Assembly: GCF_051487185.1 (NCBI RefSeq)
Contig: NZ_JAHVDK010000032.1
Span: 1 to 64,000 of the forward strand
Reading direction: 5' to 3'
Source: Inquilinus limosus_F
GTDB lineage: Bacteria; Pseudomonadota; Alphaproteobacteria; DSM-16000; Inquilinaceae
DNA: 64,000 nt
The stretch's first letter is position 1; each line of letters begins with the position of its first letter. Positions 33,401 through 41,647 of the stretch are shown here, piece by piece. Below the pieces are notes generated by a model. The model searched no databases. It worked only from the letters and a program-made list of their open reading frames with translations, and was not told the origin of the DNA. The translations under genes and the position numbers were made by a program.

Positions 33401-33864
33401 TCACCGGCGCTGCGGTCGTCGATCAGCTCGAATTGCGGCGGCAGCCCGGCCTCGACCGGGAAGCGGCGCAGCAGCGACTGGCAGAAGCTGTGCACCGTCT
33501 GGATCCGCATCCCCCCGGGCACGTCCAGCACCTTGGCGAACAGGCGGCGGGCCTCGGTCTGCACCTCGGTGCCCGGCGGGGCGCCCATCAGGTCGGCCAG
33601 GGCGAGCTGCAGCGCATCATCCGGCAGGGTGGCCCAGCGCGCCAGGGTGGCGGCGATGCGGTTCGCCATCTCGGCCGCGGCGGCGCGGGTGAAGGTGATG
33701 CACAGGATCCGGTCGGGCGGGGTGCCGGCCAGCATCAGCCGCAGCACCCGGTCGGTCAGCACCTTGGTCTTGCCGGTGCCGGCCGAGGCGCCGACCCAGA
33801 CCGATCGCCCGGGGTCGGAGGCGCGCCGCTGCGTCGCCGTCGGGTCGGGGCGAATCAGGCTCAT
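30427..33864 (-). CDS. addA: AddA, helicase-nuclease subunit of AddAB
   Basis: A 1145-residue UvrD-type helicase fused to a RecB-like nuclease. Walker A is VGASAGTGKTKVLTDR, motif Ia is LCITFTRAAAAEMANR, Walker B is HVLIDEAQDTSPEQW, motif III is VFVVGDQKQSIFSFQGAD and motif VI is YVALTRAEDRLYLCG. The C-terminal nuclease carries VLVVDYKTNRPPP. With AddB it resects double-strand breaks until a Chi-like site and loads RecA; this replaces RecBCD in alphaproteobacteria. Its ATG overlaps the addB stop (ATGA), so the two are made in equal amounts. No Chi site can be called. Confidence 0.96.
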   Translation of the reverse strand: MSLIRPDPTATQRRASDPGRSVWVGASAGTGKTKVLTDRVLRLMLAGTPPDRILCITFTRAAAAEMANRIAATLARWATLPDDALQLALADLMGAPPGTEVQTEARRLFAKVLDVPGGMRIQTVHSFCQSLLRRFPVEAGLPPQFELIDDRSAGEMLERVRRQVLEDEDLGWAVDRVAAAVGAEEFGEIVKALVAERGRLTRLLDEHGGLAALVTEIRRLLDLPPGATRDSLLQEACADSALDCDALRTAAEALMAGGKTDQERGGMIAAWLADVADRTAGFTVYVGAFLTADGTIRARLATQGVAKTPGVLEALQAEADRILALTERLRAAETAETTEALLALGAALIERYRAEKARRALLDYDDLILQTASLLERPGKSAWVLFKLDGGIDHVLIDEAQDTSPEQWRVVAALTEEFFAGLGARSDVERTVFVVGDQKQSIFSFQGADPAEFTRMHGLFDRRIRAAERPFETIPLETSFRSVTAVLELVDAVFARGPALDGVAPEPPHHFVSERRRLDGGLVELWPLIGPSESDEPPAWEPPTEQRGISDPGARLARLIALRIAGWLRDGAMLDSKGRPIRPGDILILVRTRNRFFVELMRALKAANVPVGGMDRMVLTQQLAVMDLMALARFLLLPEDDLSLAELLRGPLIGFDDDRLFALAHGRPGTLWAAMAASADPAVKAARDWLSEILDRVDFQPPFELFAGVLARPCPGDPISGRRAMLGRLGPEAEDPLDEFLTLALGFERQLPPSLQRFLHWLETGETEVKREQEQGDGQVRIMTVHGSKGLQAPIVILPDLVGMPRGGARAGEKILWPDEALPVPLWAPRAAARPPVYREAMERADRRRDQEYRRLLYVALTRAEDRLYLCGHYATERGKPAEGCWYHLCRDGLATHPEAETVAIDGVEGEGLRLHRPQADRPAGPESVAPTAVADAPAPDWLHRPAPPEPEPTRPLTPSRPEVEPPARSPLEGGDQGRFRRGALIHALLQALPELPAEAREAAARRYLARPQHGRDEAEQAEIVATTLAVLDQAGFEALFGPGSRAEVPVVGLVGGRALSGQIDRLVVTPESVLVVDYKTNRPPPASISTVPRAYLAQMAAYRAALRLVYPGRTVRCALLWTEGPRLMEIPPETLDRHAPGASA

Positions 33865-36803
33865 CCCTCGCCCCCCGCCGACCATTCCTTGACCCGCGCC
33901 AGATGGGCGTAGTCGGAGAAGCGCGGCGCCAGGCCGCGCGGCTGGGAGAGGTAGGGCGTCTCCGGCAGGTCGAAGCGGGCGATCAGGCCGGAGAGGCCGG
34001 CCAGCGCCTGCTCGGCCAGCGCCGCGATGTCGCCTTCGGCCGGCTTTACCGGCTTGATCTCGCCGGCCTGGGCGCCGCCGGACAGGCGCCAATGCTCCAG
34101 CCCGGCGACCGGCACCTCCGCCGGCGCACCCGGGAAACCGCCGGCGCGGATCATCATCGCCTCTAGCGGCAGCTGCGGCTGGTAGCCGGCCAGGATCTGC
34201 TCGTTCGAAGGTACGATGCCGGTCTTGTAATCGACCACCACAAGCCCCTCGACGCCACGGTCGATACGATCGGCAACACCGCTCAGCGCGAAGGGGCCGG
34301 CGGGGGCGTTCAGGACGACCTGGCCCTTCTGCTCGGTCAGAATCGTGCGCCGCCCGGCCGCGCGCTGCCGCGCCTCGGTGTCGACGAACCAGACGGCGAT
34401 GCGGACGAAGCGTGGCCACCAGAAGGTGCGGATGTCCGGCCCTGGCGGCAGCTTGGCGAACTCCGCCCGGCCCAGCGCCAGCAGCCGGTCGAGCGCGTCC
34501 GGCGGCAAGGTCTCCGGATAGGCCTGCAGGAAGGCGGCGAGGGCGGCGTGGATCGCGGTGCCGCGCTCCGACGCCCCCGGCTCGACCTCGATCGGGTCCA
34601 GCCGCGACAGATTCAGCACCATCCGGGCGTAGATGGCGTAGGGATCCTGCATCCAGACCGAGATCTGGGTGACCGACAGGCGGCGGGGCCGGGCGGCGAC
34701 CGGCGGCCTGGGGGCGGGCGGCGCCGCCGGCCGAACCGCCTCAGGCGCATCGATCCGCCGGGCCAAAGCGCGCCAGTCGCGCTGAGGCGGGGCCAGGGCC
34801 AGGCCGGCGCCGTCCAGCACCGCCTGCAGCCGCAAGAGCCAGCGCGACGGCACGGTCGGCGTGCCCTCCACCTTCTCCGCCCGGGTCAGGAACACCTCGG
34901 CCCCGGCGGCGGCCTGGGCGAAGTCGTTGGCGGCCAGGCCGACGCGCCGCTCCGGCGCCGGCAAGCCGAACTCCCGCCGCATCGGCCGGGACATCCAGGG
35001 GTCGGCGGCGGGCGCCGATGGCCAGGTGCCCTCGTTCAGCCCGCCCAGCACGATGCGGTCGAACCGCGCCATCCGGGCCTCGACCGGGCCCAGGATCGCC
35101 AGCCGTGGGTGCCGGCCCCAGCGCGGCCGGACCACGGCCCCGTCCATCATCGCCTCGAACAGGCCGGGCCAATCCTGGCCGGGGATCGGCGGGAAACCGT
35201 CGAAGCCGGCCAGCAGTTCCTCGACCAGGGCCTGCGCCGCCTCGCCGTCCTCGGCCCGCCACAGCCGGTCCGGCCCGGTCTCGGCGTCGGTCGCGGCCAG
35301 GGCCTCGGCGCATTCGACATGCAGCCGCAACAGCTCGGCCGGGGACTGACCGTCCTCGCGCAGCGCCGCGACGAAGGGGGCCAGGATGGCGCCGACCCGG
35401 TTCAGCCACCGGTCCAGCGCCGGGCCGGCGCCGCTGGTTGCCAGCGCCGCCTTGAGGCCGGCGATGCCCGGCTCCGGCGCCGGGCCGCGCAGCACCTCGC
35501 GTTCCAGCCGCCGCAGCGCCTCGCGGAACAGGCCGATCGGCTCGCCGCCAGCCGCGAACGGATGCTTCAGCAGGGCCAGGAGCGACAGCGGCGAGGCGTC
35601 GCGGAAGCCGACATCGCCTACCAGGCGCAGATAGGCGCCGACCGGGGTGTCGGCCAGCGGCCGGCCGGCCGAATCGTCGACCGCGACCTGCCAGCGCCCC
35701 AGCTCTGCCGCCACCCGGCGGGCGAGGTCCCGGTCCGGCGTCACCAGCGCGGCGGTGCGGCCCGGACTCTCCAGCACCTCGCGCAACAGCAGGGCCACCA
35801 CCCCGGCTTCCTCCTGCGCCGTGGCGCAGTCGATCCGCGCCAGCCCGGCCAACGCCGCGCCGTCGAGGCCGGCCGGGCTGCGCCAGGCGTCGGTGGTGGC
35901 GGCGGGCCGCATCACCTCGCGCAGCAGCACGGTGCGGTCGGGGCTGGCCGCGGCCGGCGCGGGCCAGTCGGCGACCGCGGCTCGGTCGACCCCCAGCCCC
36001 TCCAGCAGCCATCTGAACGGCTGCTGCGGGTGGCCGTCGTCGAGCTGGGCCCAGCTCTCCTCGTCCATGCCACGATCCAGCCCGGGCAGCACCACGGCGC
36101 CCTGCGGCAGCGCCGCGACGACGCGCAGCAGCGCGATCTCGGCCGGGTTGGTGCCGATCAGCCCGGCCGCGATCACCGGATCGGCCGGCGGCGCGGCCGA
36201 CCAGGCCTCGGCCTGGGCCAGGGTCAGCCGGGCGCGCCATTCGGCGGGGTCGAGGGCGTCGAGCTCGCGCAGCACCTCGGGCCAGGCCTTGGTGACGATG
36301 CCGAGGAACCTGAGGGTCTCCTGCCAGTGCTCTGCCAGTTCCTCCGGCACCAGCCCGTCCAGCCGGTCGAAGCCCAGCCCCTCGGCCTGCACCTCGTCGA
36401 TCAGCCGGGCGAGGGCCGCGGCCAGATGCATCGCCTGGTCGGCGCCGACCTTCTGGTCCGACCGGGCCAGGATCAGCCGCGCCAGCAGGATCTGCCGCCG
36501 CCGCGGCGCGATTGCCGGCGGCAGGTCCAGCACCTCGGCCACCGCCGCGGTCTCGCGGGCCGTCAGGCCCAGCGCGTCGGCGTCGATGTCGCCGACCGGC
36601 AGCAGCCGGGGCAGCAGCAGAGGCCGGCCCTCGGCCGCGCGCAGAAAAGCGTCGCGCAGGGTGGCGCCGGCCCGCCGGCTGGGCAGCAGCACGGTCATCG
36701 CGCCCAGCGCCAGCGGGTCGCCCGCGGCCCGGGCCAGCAGGCCGCGCGCCAGGGCGTCGGCGACGCCGCCGCCGGCCGGGATGGTGAACAGGCGCGGGGT
36801 CAC
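33861..36803 (-). CDS. addB: AddB, nuclease-helicase-like subunit of AddAB
   Basis: A 980-residue partner of AddA. It starts at GTG, overlapping the tsaE stop by four bases. The N-terminus has an inactive-helicase fold (MTVLLPSRRAGATLRDAFL keeps a degenerate Walker A region), and the C-terminal RecB-like nuclease retains GLVVVDYKTGIV. Unlike Bacillus AddB there is no C-terminal cluster of cysteines, so an iron-sulphur cluster in the nuclease domain is not expected. The gene order tsaE-addB-addA-trxA is common in this class. Confidence 0.93.
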   Translation of the reverse strand: MTPRLFTIPAGGGVADALARGLLARAAGDPLALGAMTVLLPSRRAGATLRDAFLRAAEGRPLLLPRLLPVGDIDADALGLTARETAAVAEVLDLPPAIAPRRRQILLARLILARSDQKVGADQAMHLAAALARLIDEVQAEGLGFDRLDGLVPEELAEHWQETLRFLGIVTKAWPEVLRELDALDPAEWRARLTLAQAEAWSAAPPADPVIAAGLIGTNPAEIALLRVVAALPQGAVVLPGLDRGMDEESWAQLDDGHPQQPFRWLLEGLGVDRAAVADWPAPAAASPDRTVLLREVMRPAATTDAWRSPAGLDGAALAGLARIDCATAQEEAGVVALLLREVLESPGRTAALVTPDRDLARRVAAELGRWQVAVDDSAGRPLADTPVGAYLRLVGDVGFRDASPLSLLALLKHPFAAGGEPIGLFREALRRLEREVLRGPAPEPGIAGLKAALATSGAGPALDRWLNRVGAILAPFVAALREDGQSPAELLRLHVECAEALAATDAETGPDRLWRAEDGEAAQALVEELLAGFDGFPPIPGQDWPGLFEAMMDGAVVRPRWGRHPRLAILGPVEARMARFDRIVLGGLNEGTWPSAPAADPWMSRPMRREFGLPAPERRVGLAANDFAQAAAGAEVFLTRAEKVEGTPTVPSRWLLRLQAVLDGAGLALAPPQRDWRALARRIDAPEAVRPAAPPAPRPPVAARPRRLSVTQISVWMQDPYAIYARMVLNLSRLDPIEVEPGASERGTAIHAALAAFLQAYPETLPPDALDRLLALGRAEFAKLPPGPDIRTFWWPRFVRIAVWFVDTEARQRAAGRRTILTEQKGQVVLNAPAGPFALSGVADRIDRGVEGLVVVDYKTGIVPSNEQILAGYQPQLPLEAMMIRAGGFPGAPAEVPVAGLEHWRLSGGAQAGEIKPVKPAEGDIAALAEQALAGLSGLIARFDLPETPYLSQPRGLAPRFSDYAHLARVKEWSAGGEG

Positions 36804-37270
36804 GAATCCCCGCGCAGGGACCGCGCCAGGGCCGCGCCGCGGCCGCCCAGGCCGATGATCGTCGCCGTCCGGCCGTCGTCCCGGCCATGGGCCAGCTCGA
36901 TCTTCAGCCGGTCGGCCGGCAGCAGGGGGCCGAGGCGGTCGGGCCATTCCACCAGGCAGATGCCCAGCCGCGCCTCGTCCCAGCCCAGCTCCAGCACCTC
37001 CTCCGGCTCCGCCAGGCGGTACAGGTCGAAGTGCCACAGCGGGCCCGCGGGCAGGTCGTAGGACTGGACCAGGGTGAAGGTCGGGCTCGGCACCTCGAGG
37101 CCCGGCTCACCCGCCGCGGCGCGGATCACGGCCCGGGCCAGGAAGGACTTGCCGGCACCGAGGTCGCCGGCCAGGAGGACGATGTCGCCGGGCTGCAGCA
37201 GCACCGCCAAGCGGGCCGCCAGCGATTCGGTCGCGGCTTCGTTCGGCAGGTCGAGGGTGAATCGGAACAT
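36800..37270 (-). CDS. tsaE: tRNA threonylcarbamoyladenosine biosynthesis ATPase TsaE
   Basis: A 156-residue P-loop protein: Walker A LLAGDLGAGKSFLARAV and the TsaE motifs PSPTFTLVQSYDL, WHFDLYRLAEPEEVLELGWDEA and LVEWPDRLG. It works with TsaB, TsaC and TsaD to put t6A on tRNAs reading ANN codons; the other three are not in this window. The start MFRFTLDLPN agrees with family length; a longer frame upstream is not supported. The GTG of addB overlaps its stop, so it heads the repair operon. Confidence 0.95.
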   Translation of the reverse strand: MFRFTLDLPNEAATESLAARLAVLLQPGDIVLLAGDLGAGKSFLARAVIRAAAGEPGLEVPSPTFTLVQSYDLPAGPLWHFDLYRLAEPEEVLELGWDEARLGICLVEWPDRLGPLLPADRLKIELAHGRDDGRTATIIGLGGRGAALARSLRGDS

Positions 37271-37367
37271 CGGCGATAGTTTGCACAGCCCGTCCGCTGC
37301 GTCACCCCCGTGCACCGCGGCGCGGAACCGACTATCCCTGGAAAGTCTGGATCTCCGGAGGACAGCC

Positions 37368-38384
37368 ATGCCGACCGCACACCGCACTGACGTCGCCATC
37401 ATCGGGGCCGGCCCGGTCGGGCTGTTCGCGGTGTTCGAATGCGGCATGCTGAAGATGAAGTGCCATGTCGTCGACGTGCTGGACGTCCCCGGCGGGCAAT
37501 GCGCCGCGCTCTACCCGGAGAAGCCGATCTACGACATCCCCGGCCAGCCGCGGATCGAGGCGGCGGAGCTGATCGACCGGCTGACGGCGCAGGCCGCGCC
37601 CTTCCATCCGGTCTACCATCTCGGCCAGCGGGTGGAGACGCTGGCGCGGCAGCCGGACGGGCGCTGGCGGGTCGGCACCAGCGCCGGCACCACGATCGAC
37701 GCCGCGGCGGTGATCGTCGCCGCCGGGGTCGGCGCCTTCGGCCCGAACCGGCCGCCGCTGCCCGGCATCGAGACGTACGAGAACCGCTCCGTCTTCTACA
37801 TGGTGACGCGCAAGGAGGCGCTGCGCGGCAAGCGGGTGGTGGTGGCCGGCGGCGGCGACAGCGCGCTCGACTGGTCGATCCTGCTGGCCGACATCGCCGC
37901 CAAAGTCATGGTGGTGCATCGGCGCGACAAGTTCCGCGGCGCGCCGGACAGCGTCGCCAGGCTGCATGCTTTGGCCGAGGCGGGGGAGGTCGAGCTGGTC
38001 ACGCCCTACCAGCTGCACGGCCTGGAAGGGACGGGCGGGCAGCTCTCGGCCGTCACCGTGGCGACGCTGGACGGCGAGGTGCGGCGGCTCGAGGCCGATG
38101 TGCTGCTGCCCTTCTTCGGCCTGTCGATGAATCTCGGTCCGATCGCGGATTGGGGGCTGGCGCTGGACAAGCACCACATCGCCATCGACCAGGCGACGGC
38201 GGCGACCAGCGAGCCCGGCATCTTCGCGGTCGGCGACATCGCCACCTATCCGCACAAGCTGAAGCTGATCCTGACCGGCTTCGCCGAGGCCGCCTCGGCC
38301 GCCCATGCGATCTATCCGCTCGTCCATCCGGGCGAGGCGCTGCATTTCGAGTATTCGACCACCTCCGGGGTGCCGACGCTCTAG
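37368..38384 (+). CDS. ferredoxin/flavodoxin-NADP+ reductase (thioredoxin-reductase-like)
   Basis: A 338-residue FAD/NADPH oxidoreductase of the TrxR-like FNR type. FAD motifs are AIIGAGPVGLFAVFECG and EPGIFAVGDIATYPHK; the NADPH loop is RVVVAGGGDSALDW. It lacks the CxxC redox pair of true thioredoxin reductase, which points to the FNR branch used for flavodoxin or ferredoxin reduction. The start follows GCCGAGGACAG-like spacing (GGAGGACAGCC). It is divergent from tsaE, with 97 bases between the starts. Confidence 0.9.
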   Translation: MPTAHRTDVAIIGAGPVGLFAVFECGMLKMKCHVVDVLDVPGGQCAALYPEKPIYDIPGQPRIEAAELIDRLTAQAAPFHPVYHLGQRVETLARQPDGRWRVGTSAGTTIDAAAVIVAAGVGAFGPNRPPLPGIETYENRSVFYMVTRKEALRGKRVVVAGGGDSALDWSILLADIAAKVMVVHRRDKFRGAPDSVARLHALAEAGEVELVTPYQLHGLEGTGGQLSAVTVATLDGEVRRLEADVLLPFFGLSMNLGPIADWGLALDKHHIAIDQATAATSEPGIFAVGDIATYPHKLKLILTGFAEAASAAHAIYPLVHPGEALHFEYSTTSGVPTL

Positions 38385-38391
38385 CCCCGGG

Positions 38392-38997
38392 CTAACCCAG
38401 CAGCTCCGCCGCGATCGGGTACAGCGAGGCGGCCAGCAGCAGTGCCATGGCGATGTTGAAGGCGCGGATCGCGGCAGGCGCGTGCAGCACCCGGCGCAGC
38501 GCCGTGCCGAACAGCGCCCAGCAGCCGACGCTGGGCAGGTTCACCAGGCCGAAGACCAGGGTGACGATCACCAGATTGGCCAGGAAGCCGGCCTGCGGCG
38601 TGTAGGTGGCGATGGCGCCGACCGCCATCACCCAGGCTTTCGGATTCACCCATTGGAACGCCGCGGCCTCCAGGAAGGTCATCGGCCGCCCAGCCTCGCG
38701 GCCGCCGGCGATCGGCCCGGAGCGGGCGATCTTCGAGGCCAGGACCAGCAGATAGGCGGCGCCGCCGTATTTCAGCACCTGGTACAGCAGCGGCCAGGCG
38801 GCGAAGGCGGCGCCCAGCCCCAGCCCGACCGCCGCCACCATCACGGTGAAGCCGGCAGCGATCCCGACCATGTGCGGCACCGTGCGGCGGAAGCCGAAGG
38901 TCAGGCCGGAGGCGGTCAGCATGATGTTGTTCGGCCCCGGCGTGATCGAGGTGACGAAGGCGAACAGGATGAAGGAGGAGAGCAACTCGGGCGTCAT
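38392..38997 (-). CDS. LysE/RhtB-family amino acid exporter
   Basis: A 201-residue inner-membrane protein with six predicted helices. It carries the LysE start motif SSFILFAFVTSITPGPNNIMLTASG-type hallmark (ITPGPNNIMLT), and later AAFQWVNPKAWVMAVGAIA, the second family signature. It exports amino acids or similar metabolites by proton antiport; substrate unknown. Its stop is eight bases from the convergent FNR stop. It is divergent from a PLP aminotransferase, with a palindrome between, so the pair might be co-regulated. Confidence 0.9.
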   Translation of the reverse strand: MTPELLSSFILFAFVTSITPGPNNIMLTASGLTFGFRRTVPHMVGIAAGFTVMVAAVGLGLGAAFAAWPLLYQVLKYGGAAYLLVLASKIARSGPIAGGREAGRPMTFLEAAAFQWVNPKAWVMAVGAIATYTPQAGFLANLVIVTLVFGLVNLPSVGCWALFGTALRRVLHAPAAIRAFNIAMALLLAASLYPIAAELLG

Positions 38998-39042
38998 AAT
39001 CCGCGCAGCTTGGCGCGGCCGTGAGATCGATACAATCGGAAC

Positions 39043-39057
39043 ATTGTCCCGAACAAT
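39043..39057. promoter_or_regulatory. short palindrome between LysE and aminotransferase genes
   Basis: ATTGT-CCCGA-ACAAT lies in the 129-base divergent gap, next to a possible -10 element (TACAAT at 39031-39036). It could be an operator shared by both genes; the arms are only five bases. Confidence 0.25.
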
Positions 39058-39126
39058 TTCGCCGTGGAGAGATGTCAATCTCCGTGACACCCTCACCGGT
39101 GACCGTCGCCGCCTGAGGAGACCCCG

Positions 39127-40263
39127 ATGCGCCTGCCCGAATTCGCGCTGGAAGCCTATTTCGCCCGCTGGGAGTTCACCGCCCGCCACAATCTCTGCGC
39201 CTCCGACATGCAGTCGCTGACGCTGACCGAGCTGCTGGCCCTGGCGACGCCGCAGCAGCGCGAGACCTGGGACCAGCTGTGGCTCGGCTACACCGAAACG
39301 GCCGGGGCGCCGTCGCTGCGCGCGGCGATCGCTGGCATGTATGCCGGGCTGGGGGCCGACGACGTGGCGGTCACAGTCGGGGCGGGGGAGGCGATCTTTC
39401 AATCGGTGCGGGCGCTCCTGGGGCCGGACGACCATGCGGTGACGCTGATCCCGAACTACCAGTCGCTCGAGGCGGTGGCCGCCAGTGTCTGCGCGGTCAC
39501 CGGCGTGCCGCTCGACCCGGCTCCCGAATCGGCGCGTGGCTGGTCGCTCGACCCGGACCGGATCGCCGCGGCGCTGCGGCCGAACACCAGGGCGATCATC
39601 CTGAACCTGCCGCACAACCCGACCGGCTACCTGCCGCCGCGCCCGGTGTTCGACGCCATCATCGAACTCGCCCGGGCGCGAGGCATCTGGATCCTATCGG
39701 ACGAGGTCTATCGCGGGCTGGAGCGGCGCGAGGAGGATCGGCTGCCACCGGCGGTGGAGCTGTACGAACGCGCCCTGTCGGTCGGCGTCCTGTCCAAGAC
39801 CTACGGCCTGCCGGGGCTCCGCCTCGGCTGGATCGCCTGCCGCGACCGCGAGCTGCTGGGCCGGATCGTGCGGCAGAAGGACTACACCACCCTCTGCGCC
39901 CCGGCGCCGAGCGAGGCGCTGGCGGAGATCGCGATCGGCGCGCGCGACCATCTGGTGGCCCGCAGCCGGGATCTCGTCGCCGCCAACCTGCCGCTGCTGG
40001 ACGCCTTCTTCGCCCGCCACGCCGACCGCTTCGACTGGCAGGCGTCGCCGGCCGGCTGCATCGCCTATCCGCGCTACCGCGGGGCGGAGAGCGTCGACGC
40101 CTTCGCCGACAACCTGGTCGAACGCGCGGGCGTGCTGCTGCTGCCGGCGCGGGTCTACCGCTCCGCCCTCGGCCCGGTGCCGGCGGACCGCTTCCGCATC
40201 GGCTTCGGCCGGGCCGACCTGCCGCAGGCGCTGGAGGCGTTCGAAGCATATCTCTCCGTCTGA
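39127..40263 (+). CDS. fold-type I PLP aminotransferase
   Basis: A 378-residue class I/II aminotransferase. PLP contacts are ILNLPHNPTGYLP (Asn), ILSDEVYRGLE (Asp) and VLSKTYGLPGLRLGW with the Schiff-base Lys; the substrate carboxylate Arg lies in FRIGFGRADLP. The N-terminus (LPEFALEAYFARWEFTARH) resembles capreomycidine-synthase-like and arginine-type aminotransferases, so a basic or non-standard amino acid may be the substrate; this is tentative. It starts at ATG after GGAGACCCC and faces the exporter gene divergently. Confidence 0.88.
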   Translation: MRLPEFALEAYFARWEFTARHNLCASDMQSLTLTELLALATPQQRETWDQLWLGYTETAGAPSLRAAIAGMYAGLGADDVAVTVGAGEAIFQSVRALLGPDDHAVTLIPNYQSLEAVAASVCAVTGVPLDPAPESARGWSLDPDRIAAALRPNTRAIILNLPHNPTGYLPPRPVFDAIIELARARGIWILSDEVYRGLERREEDRLPPAVELYERALSVGVLSKTYGLPGLRLGWIACRDRELLGRIVRQKDYTTLCAPAPSEALAEIAIGARDHLVARSRDLVAANLPLLDAFFARHADRFDWQASPAGCIAYPRYRGAESVDAFADNLVERAGVLLLPARVYRSALGPVPADRFRIGFGRADLPQALEAFEAYLSV

Positions 40264-40341
40264 CGCCGCTGCGACGTGATGGCGGAGAGGCGCAGCGGGG
40301 CCGCAGCGTGTAGGGTGCGGCCGGACCACCGGGAAGAGATC

Positions 40342-41307
40342 ATGCTGCGCCCTCTCGTCTTCGCCCTTCTGCTGCTGCTCCCGGCCCTGCCCGCGGCGGC
40401 GGCCGACCAGACCCTCGGCACCTTCCACGGCACGGTCGAGGGGCCGGGCGGCGAGACCGAGACGATCGAAGGCTTCGCGCTGGCGGTGAAGGACGATCGC
40501 GGCCGTTTCGTGGTCGGCATGACCGCGACCGGCGAGGGGGTGATTCGCGCCCGCCAGATCCAGCTGCTGCTGCCGGCCGATGTCGCGCCCGGGACCCTGC
40601 AGGTCGGCAGCTACGATTCGGCCCGGCACGCCACGGACGGCAAGGCGTCCGGCGCGCTCTATCTCGCCATCGGCGCGGACGGGTCGCGGGTGCGCGACTG
40701 CCGGCTGGTACCGCAGGGCGCGGTGGAGCTGTCGGCCGTCTCGCCCTTCGCCGGCACGCTGAACTTCACCTGCCGCGATTCGGCCGAGGCGACGCTGTCG
40801 CTGACCTTCGACGCGGTCCCGGTCGACCCCAATCAGGTGGTTCCGTCAGAGCCGGCGGCCGCCTCTGCCGGGCCCGGCCGGGTCAGCACCAAGGTCGGCG
40901 CGCCGGTCAACGCCACCATCACCGGCACCGGCTCGGCCAAGCGCCAGGCCGCGGGCAGCCGGTGGCTGATGCTGTATCTGGAGCAGGAGCGCGAGGTCCA
41001 CGGCACCAAGCAGATGATGCCGGTCGGCGCCGTGGTCGTCGCCCTGCCGAAGGACCTGACCCTCGGCACGCACGACCTGAAGCCGTTCTCCCAGGCGGTC
41101 GCGGCCGACAAGTCGGCGACCGATTACGGCGTGTCCTTCAGCCTCGAGGCTGGCGACGGCTCGATCGACGGCTGCGACCAGGCGGCGAGCGGCACCCTGA
41201 CCCTGACCGGCCTCGACCCGCTCGCCGGCTCGGCCCGCTTCACCTGCGCCGACCAGAAGGACCTGTCGGTCGAGAGCGACTTCGACGGTATCCCGACGAC
41301 CGACTGA
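40342..41307 (+). CDS. secreted protein with duplicated beta domain, unknown function
   Basis: A 321-residue exported protein: signal peptide (about 1-22, AAAA-D) and two related halves. In each half the same order recurs: a strand pair, LPADVAPGTLQVGSY or LPKDLTLGTHDLKPF, then acidic SGALYLAIGADGS or YGVSFSLEAGDGS, a Cys (RDCRL or DGCDQ), then SPFAGTLNFTC or DPLAGSARFTC. Each half thus keeps two cysteines that could form a disulphide. This looks like a duplication of a beta-sandwich module. No family was recognised. It follows the aminotransferase by 78 bases. Confidence 0.75.
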   Translation: MLRPLVFALLLLLPALPAAAADQTLGTFHGTVEGPGGETETIEGFALAVKDDRGRFVVGMTATGEGVIRARQIQLLLPADVAPGTLQVGSYDSARHATDGKASGALYLAIGADGSRVRDCRLVPQGAVELSAVSPFAGTLNFTCRDSAEATLSLTFDAVPVDPNQVVPSEPAAASAGPGRVSTKVGAPVNATITGTGSAKRQAAGSRWLMLYLEQEREVHGTKQMMPVGAVVVALPKDLTLGTHDLKPFSQAVAADKSATDYGVSFSLEAGDGSIDGCDQAASGTLTLTGLDPLAGSARFTCADQKDLSVESDFDGIPTTD

Positions 41308-41326
41308 CAGCAGCGGGCACGCGGGG

Positions 41327-41488
41327 CTAGTCGACCAGGTCGAGCCGCTGCTTGCGCAACCCGGCGATTGCGGTCTCGATGCGCGAGAGGCGATGGCCGT
41401 GTTCGCCCAGCACCTCGAGGATCCTGGCCTGTCCGGCATGGAGGCGGCGCAGATGCTCGAGAGTCAGATCTGACGGCTTGTCGCTCAT
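41327..41488 (-). CDS. short coiled-coil-like hypothetical protein
   Basis: A 53-residue product (MSDKPSDLTLEHLRRLHAGQ ... LRKQRLDLVD), entirely helical with heptad-like leucines and isoleucines. Similar small proteins appear next to toxins in some genomes, but no toxin is beside it here. A perfect six-base-arm palindrome CACCAC-AA-GTGGTG lies 38 bases upstream (41526-41539), which might be its control site. The start is set at MSDKPSD because the upstream in-frame residues are not protein-like. It is convergent with the duplicated-domain gene. Confidence 0.5.
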   Translation of the reverse strand: MSDKPSDLTLEHLRRLHAGQARILEVLGEHGHRLSRIETAIAGLRKQRLDLVD

Positions 41489-41594
41489 TGAGGGTCTCGC
41501 CGGTCGATTGCTGTTGGACAGCGTACACCACAAGTGGTGGCTCTACGAAATTGGCGGTCGGGGTCAGGCCGGTCGTGCCGCCCGGCAGGCACGG

Positions 41595-41621
41595 AAAAGC
41601 CCCCGCCGGAGGGCGGGGGCT
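41595..41621 (-). terminator. ahcY terminator
   Basis: On the minus strand AGCCCCCGCC pairs with GGCGGGGGCT over a four-base loop and is followed by TTTT. It lies 27 bases after the ahcY stop. Confidence 0.85.
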
Positions 41622-41647
41622 GGTCTCGATCGGAATCCGAAGGGCGA

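Noticed and set aside
30448..33912. 1154-residue plus-strand frame opposite addA
   Set aside because: It is an antisense shadow of addA, whose helicase and nuclease motifs are unmistakable.
37323..37345. Second sigma-EcfG promoter before the ferredoxin-NADP reductase gene (GGAAC with GTCT)
   Set aside because: The -10 part lacks the GTT core at the required spacing.
39031..39036. TACAAT as a firm -10 promoter of the aminotransferase gene
   Set aside because: The only upstream partner (TTGGCG) is at 15 bases, too close for a confident sigma-70 promoter.
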